64,000 bases of DNA from contig JBCDLC010000001.1 in NCBI GenBank assembly GCA_038745855.1, forward strand, positions 82,195-146,194, read 5' to 3'. The notes under the pieces were generated by a model. The model was given only the letters and a program-made list of their open reading frames with translations, was not told the DNA's origin and did not search any database. The position numbers and the translations under genes are program-made. This DNA comes from UBA5336 sp038745855. GTDB taxonomy: Bacteria; Pseudomonadota; Alphaproteobacteria; Caulobacterales; Hyphomonadaceae. Shown here one piece after another: positions 62,285 to 64,000 of this stretch (position 1 is its first letter; every line of letters starts with the position of its first letter).

Positions 62285-62834
62285 AGGCGACGGCAACGGC
62301 CCGACGATCCCCACTGGCGGATCCTCGCCGACCCAGGACGCTATTCGGTCAGCATCCTCGAAACCGGCAACACGCGCGGCCGCTTCCATCATTTGCTCAG
62401 ACATGGCGATCAACGGGTCGATCTCGTCCGAAGGCGCGCTTCAGGTCGACGGCAAGGTGGACGGAGACGTCGTTGCCAAGGACATCACCATCGGGGCGTC
62501 CGGCATCATCACCGGAGAGGTGAAAGCCGAGATTGTCATCGTCAAAGGCACGATCAAAGGCTCGATCCGGGCCCGCAAGGTCGAGCTTGAAACCGGCTGC
62601 AAGGTAGAGGGCGATATCGTCCATTCCTCCCTGGCGATCCAGGCGAATGCGGTCTTCGAGGGCCAGGTGAAGCACGCGCCCGACCCGCTCAAGGAAACCG
62701 GCCCCCGGCCACAACAGCCTGCCCAGGGGAGCCTTTCCCAACCGACAGCGGGCACCGCCGCGCCCGTCTCGTCCAATGCAGCGCCGAACGGTGCCCCCAC
62801 GAGCCGAATGGGCCAGACCACCGGGAACGCCTGA
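62268..62834 (+). CDS. bacA: bactofilin
   Basis: 188 residues. Disordered Pro/Gly/Ser start, then a beta-helix of about 110 residues with repeated hydrophobic steps (INGSISSEGALQVDGKVDGDV, ITGEVKAEIVIVKGTIKGSIRARKVEL), then a disordered tail. Forms non-nucleotide filaments that place the M23 hydrolase for cell shape, stalk or curvature; this gene pair is common. Confidence 0.95.
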   Translation: MFTKTKGDGNGPTIPTGGSSPTQDAIRSASSKPATRAAASIICSDMAINGSISSEGALQVDGKVDGDVVAKDITIGASGIITGEVKAEIVIVKGTIKGSIRARKVELETGCKVEGDIVHSSLAIQANAVFEGQVKHAPDPLKETGPRPQQPAQGSLSQPTAGTAAPVSSNAAPNGAPTSRMGQTTGNA

Positions 62835-62890
62835 TTTTCGGTGCCCCAGCCAAGGGAAAAACCCACCCAGCGTCACGAGAATCGAGCCGA

Positions 62891-62921
62891 CAAAGCCGTT
62901 GGGTGCAGCCCGACGGCTTTG
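62891..62921. terminator. two-way terminator between bactofilin and the convergent gene
   Basis: CAAAGCCGTTGGG (62891-62903) and CCCGACGGCTTTG (62909-62921); 13-bp stem with one G-U pair. Between two convergent genes (stops 62834 and 62952). Confidence 0.7.
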
Positions 62922-62951
62922 CTCCAATATGGCCTGTTGTCTGACGGGCTG

Positions 62952-63551
62952 TTATTTCTCGCTATCGACGGTGAAGAGACACAGGGCGAGGAGGGCCGTT
63001 GCCACAACGCCTGATCCGCCCGCCACCGCAGAGGGCATGAACCCCTCTCGACCGAACATCAGCACGCATGCATTCGCAACAAACGCCACCGCCCCCACCA
63101 ACACGGTCACGCCGCCCATAAACCGGCCGCCTTGGCCCATCTTGCCCAGGCCGAAGACAATGGCGGCGAGCGCCAGCAGGATCTTGGCGGCGTTATAGCC
63201 GAAGAACGAGAACGCAACGACCGAGACGGCGAGGCCGCTCAAGTCCCCATTGGCCGCTGCCGCCGCGCCAAAGGGCCTGAACTGGGTCAGCCCCACGCCG
63301 ACCTGGACCACGTTGAGCACGGTACTGAACGCGATGGCCGAAAAGCCCAACGTGAACCGCTTGGCCGTCACCAGCGCAGAGCCTGCAAGCGCTGCCATGA
63401 CCACGAAGAGCAACCCCTCCACTCCCCAGAGGAAATGGCGCTCCACGTCCGGCGCACCGATGTACAGCGCCGTGTAGATCGGCTGCGAAATCGCTGCGAG
63501 GACCAACAGGACACCCAGCAGCGTGACCGTGCGATTGTGTGTGAGTTCCAT
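62952..63551 (-). CDS. hypothetical six-helix membrane protein
   Basis: 199 residues from ATG 63551 (MELTHNRTVTLLG). Helices near 8-26, 42-60, 66-90, 110-140, 150-170 and 180-195. No family recognised; the 35-residue longer frame lacks hydrophobicity. Confidence 0.7.
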   Translation of the reverse strand: MELTHNRTVTLLGVLLVLAAISQPIYTALYIGAPDVERHFLWGVEGLLFVVMAALAGSALVTAKRFTLGFSAIAFSTVLNVVQVGVGLTQFRPFGAAAAANGDLSGLAVSVVAFSFFGYNAAKILLALAAIVFGLGKMGQGGRFMGGVTVLVGAVAFVANACVLMFGREGFMPSAVAGGSGVVATALLALCLFTVDSEK

Positions 63552-64000
63552 GCCGCTCGCCCTCCAGAAAACCCGAACCGCCCACCGCGCACCGCCCTCG
63601 ACGCGCACTGCAATTGGCCAACAGGAAGCCATAGACCCCACCCCCCGGCCTGTCACTGGCGCTCAACGCTTTGTGAAAGGCGCGCCCAGAGTGGTTTATG
63701 CTTGGATCGGGTTCATTTCGCTCGCGGCGCGCGGCGCCTCCGCGGGGGCGGCGCAGGGGCGCCGACGTGCGGTCGCCCTTGCGACGCGTTGCGTCGGGGT
63801 GGGGCGCTGAATATTGGGTGGGATGGGGCCGTTTTTGTTTCGGCCAGCACGTTTGGCCGCCGGGGCGGGGGGCCGCGTCGGTTGGGGGCTGGATTTTCCG
63901 GATTCTGGATGGGACTGGTCAGGTGTGGGGGAGGGGGAGGCCTGCGCTGAGGTAGGTGGCCAGGCGCTGGGGCGCGGACCGGTAGGTCTGAGTCCAGGCC
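63552..64000. other. window end without a supported gene
   Basis: 449 bp, G-rich on the plus strand. Open frames here look like shadows. A promoter for the minus-strand gene at 63551 should be within it. Confidence 0.4.

Noticed and set aside
63132..63950. Plus-strand ORF of 272 codons at the window end
   Set aside because: Antisense to a membrane protein for most of its length; no recognisable domain.

Overview
The window is GC-rich chromosomal DNA from an alphaproteobacterium. The support is a DUF2842 protein, FlbT, a FliM-like switch protein, a DksA that lacks the zinc-finger cysteines, MetX-MetW, a bactofilin/M23 pair, CtrA-type TTAA-N7-TTAAC boxes, and large TonB-receptor and RTX proteins. 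A marine Parvularculales/Hyphomonadaceae-like bacterium fits, but this is inference and no rRNA or tRNA gene was seen to fix it. About 55 genes are supported.

Layout. 0-4.3 kb: the end of an NRAMP-type transporter coupled to a 5-oxoprolinase/hydantoinase fusion. 4.3-7.8 kb: LOG-family hydrolase, Atm1-type ABC exporter and a phosphatidylserine-decarboxylase-like protein that has lost its processing serine. 7.9-9.5 kb: a decayed accessory patch with a frameshifted sulfotransferase and unexplained hairpins. 9.5-16.6 kb: housekeeping genes (DUF2842, ctaA, rplM-rpsI, argC) mixed with orphan envelope proteins. 16.7-20.7 kb: a metal-homeostasis block (MerC, CobW GTPase with a Zur-type box; outer-membrane-like protein, HMA protein and MerT-like protein behind a CsoR-type operator). 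20.9-26 kb: metX-metW, HMG-CoA-lyase-like gene divergent from a class III CoA-transferase, hisI. 26-31.6 kb: lactonase-like MBL lipoprotein, RTX repeat protein, DM13 protein, fhs. 31.7-42.2 kb: crotonase, VWA/CoxE and MoxR separated by orphan genes (two tandem paralogues, DUF2270, a His-rich lipoprotein with a second Zur-like box), a TIR membrane protein, flbT, marC and an orphan membrane protein. 42.5-44.3 kb: dksA and fliM.

44.5-56.8 kb is the most interesting region. It holds a TonB receptor abutting a VOC-domain lipoprotein, LeuC/LeuD-type hydro-lyase subunits, a class III CoA-transferase divergent from an HMG-CoA-lyase-like enzyme, an SSS symporter, a DUF protein, a lipoprotein and an MFS transporter. 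Five intergenic regions here carry the same 9-mer GRTATATCA, so the block looks like one regulon with no regulator gene beside it. My hypothesis is uptake of a branched (di)carboxylate, hydration or isomerisation by the LeuCD-like enzyme, CoA activation, and aldol cleavage by the lyase.

56.9-64 kb: a large AsmA-type envelope protein, a Bcp peroxiredoxin, an M23 peptidase/bactofilin pair behind a perfect CtrA box, and a small membrane protein. Operon structure, operators and pathways are read from sequence only; no database search was run.
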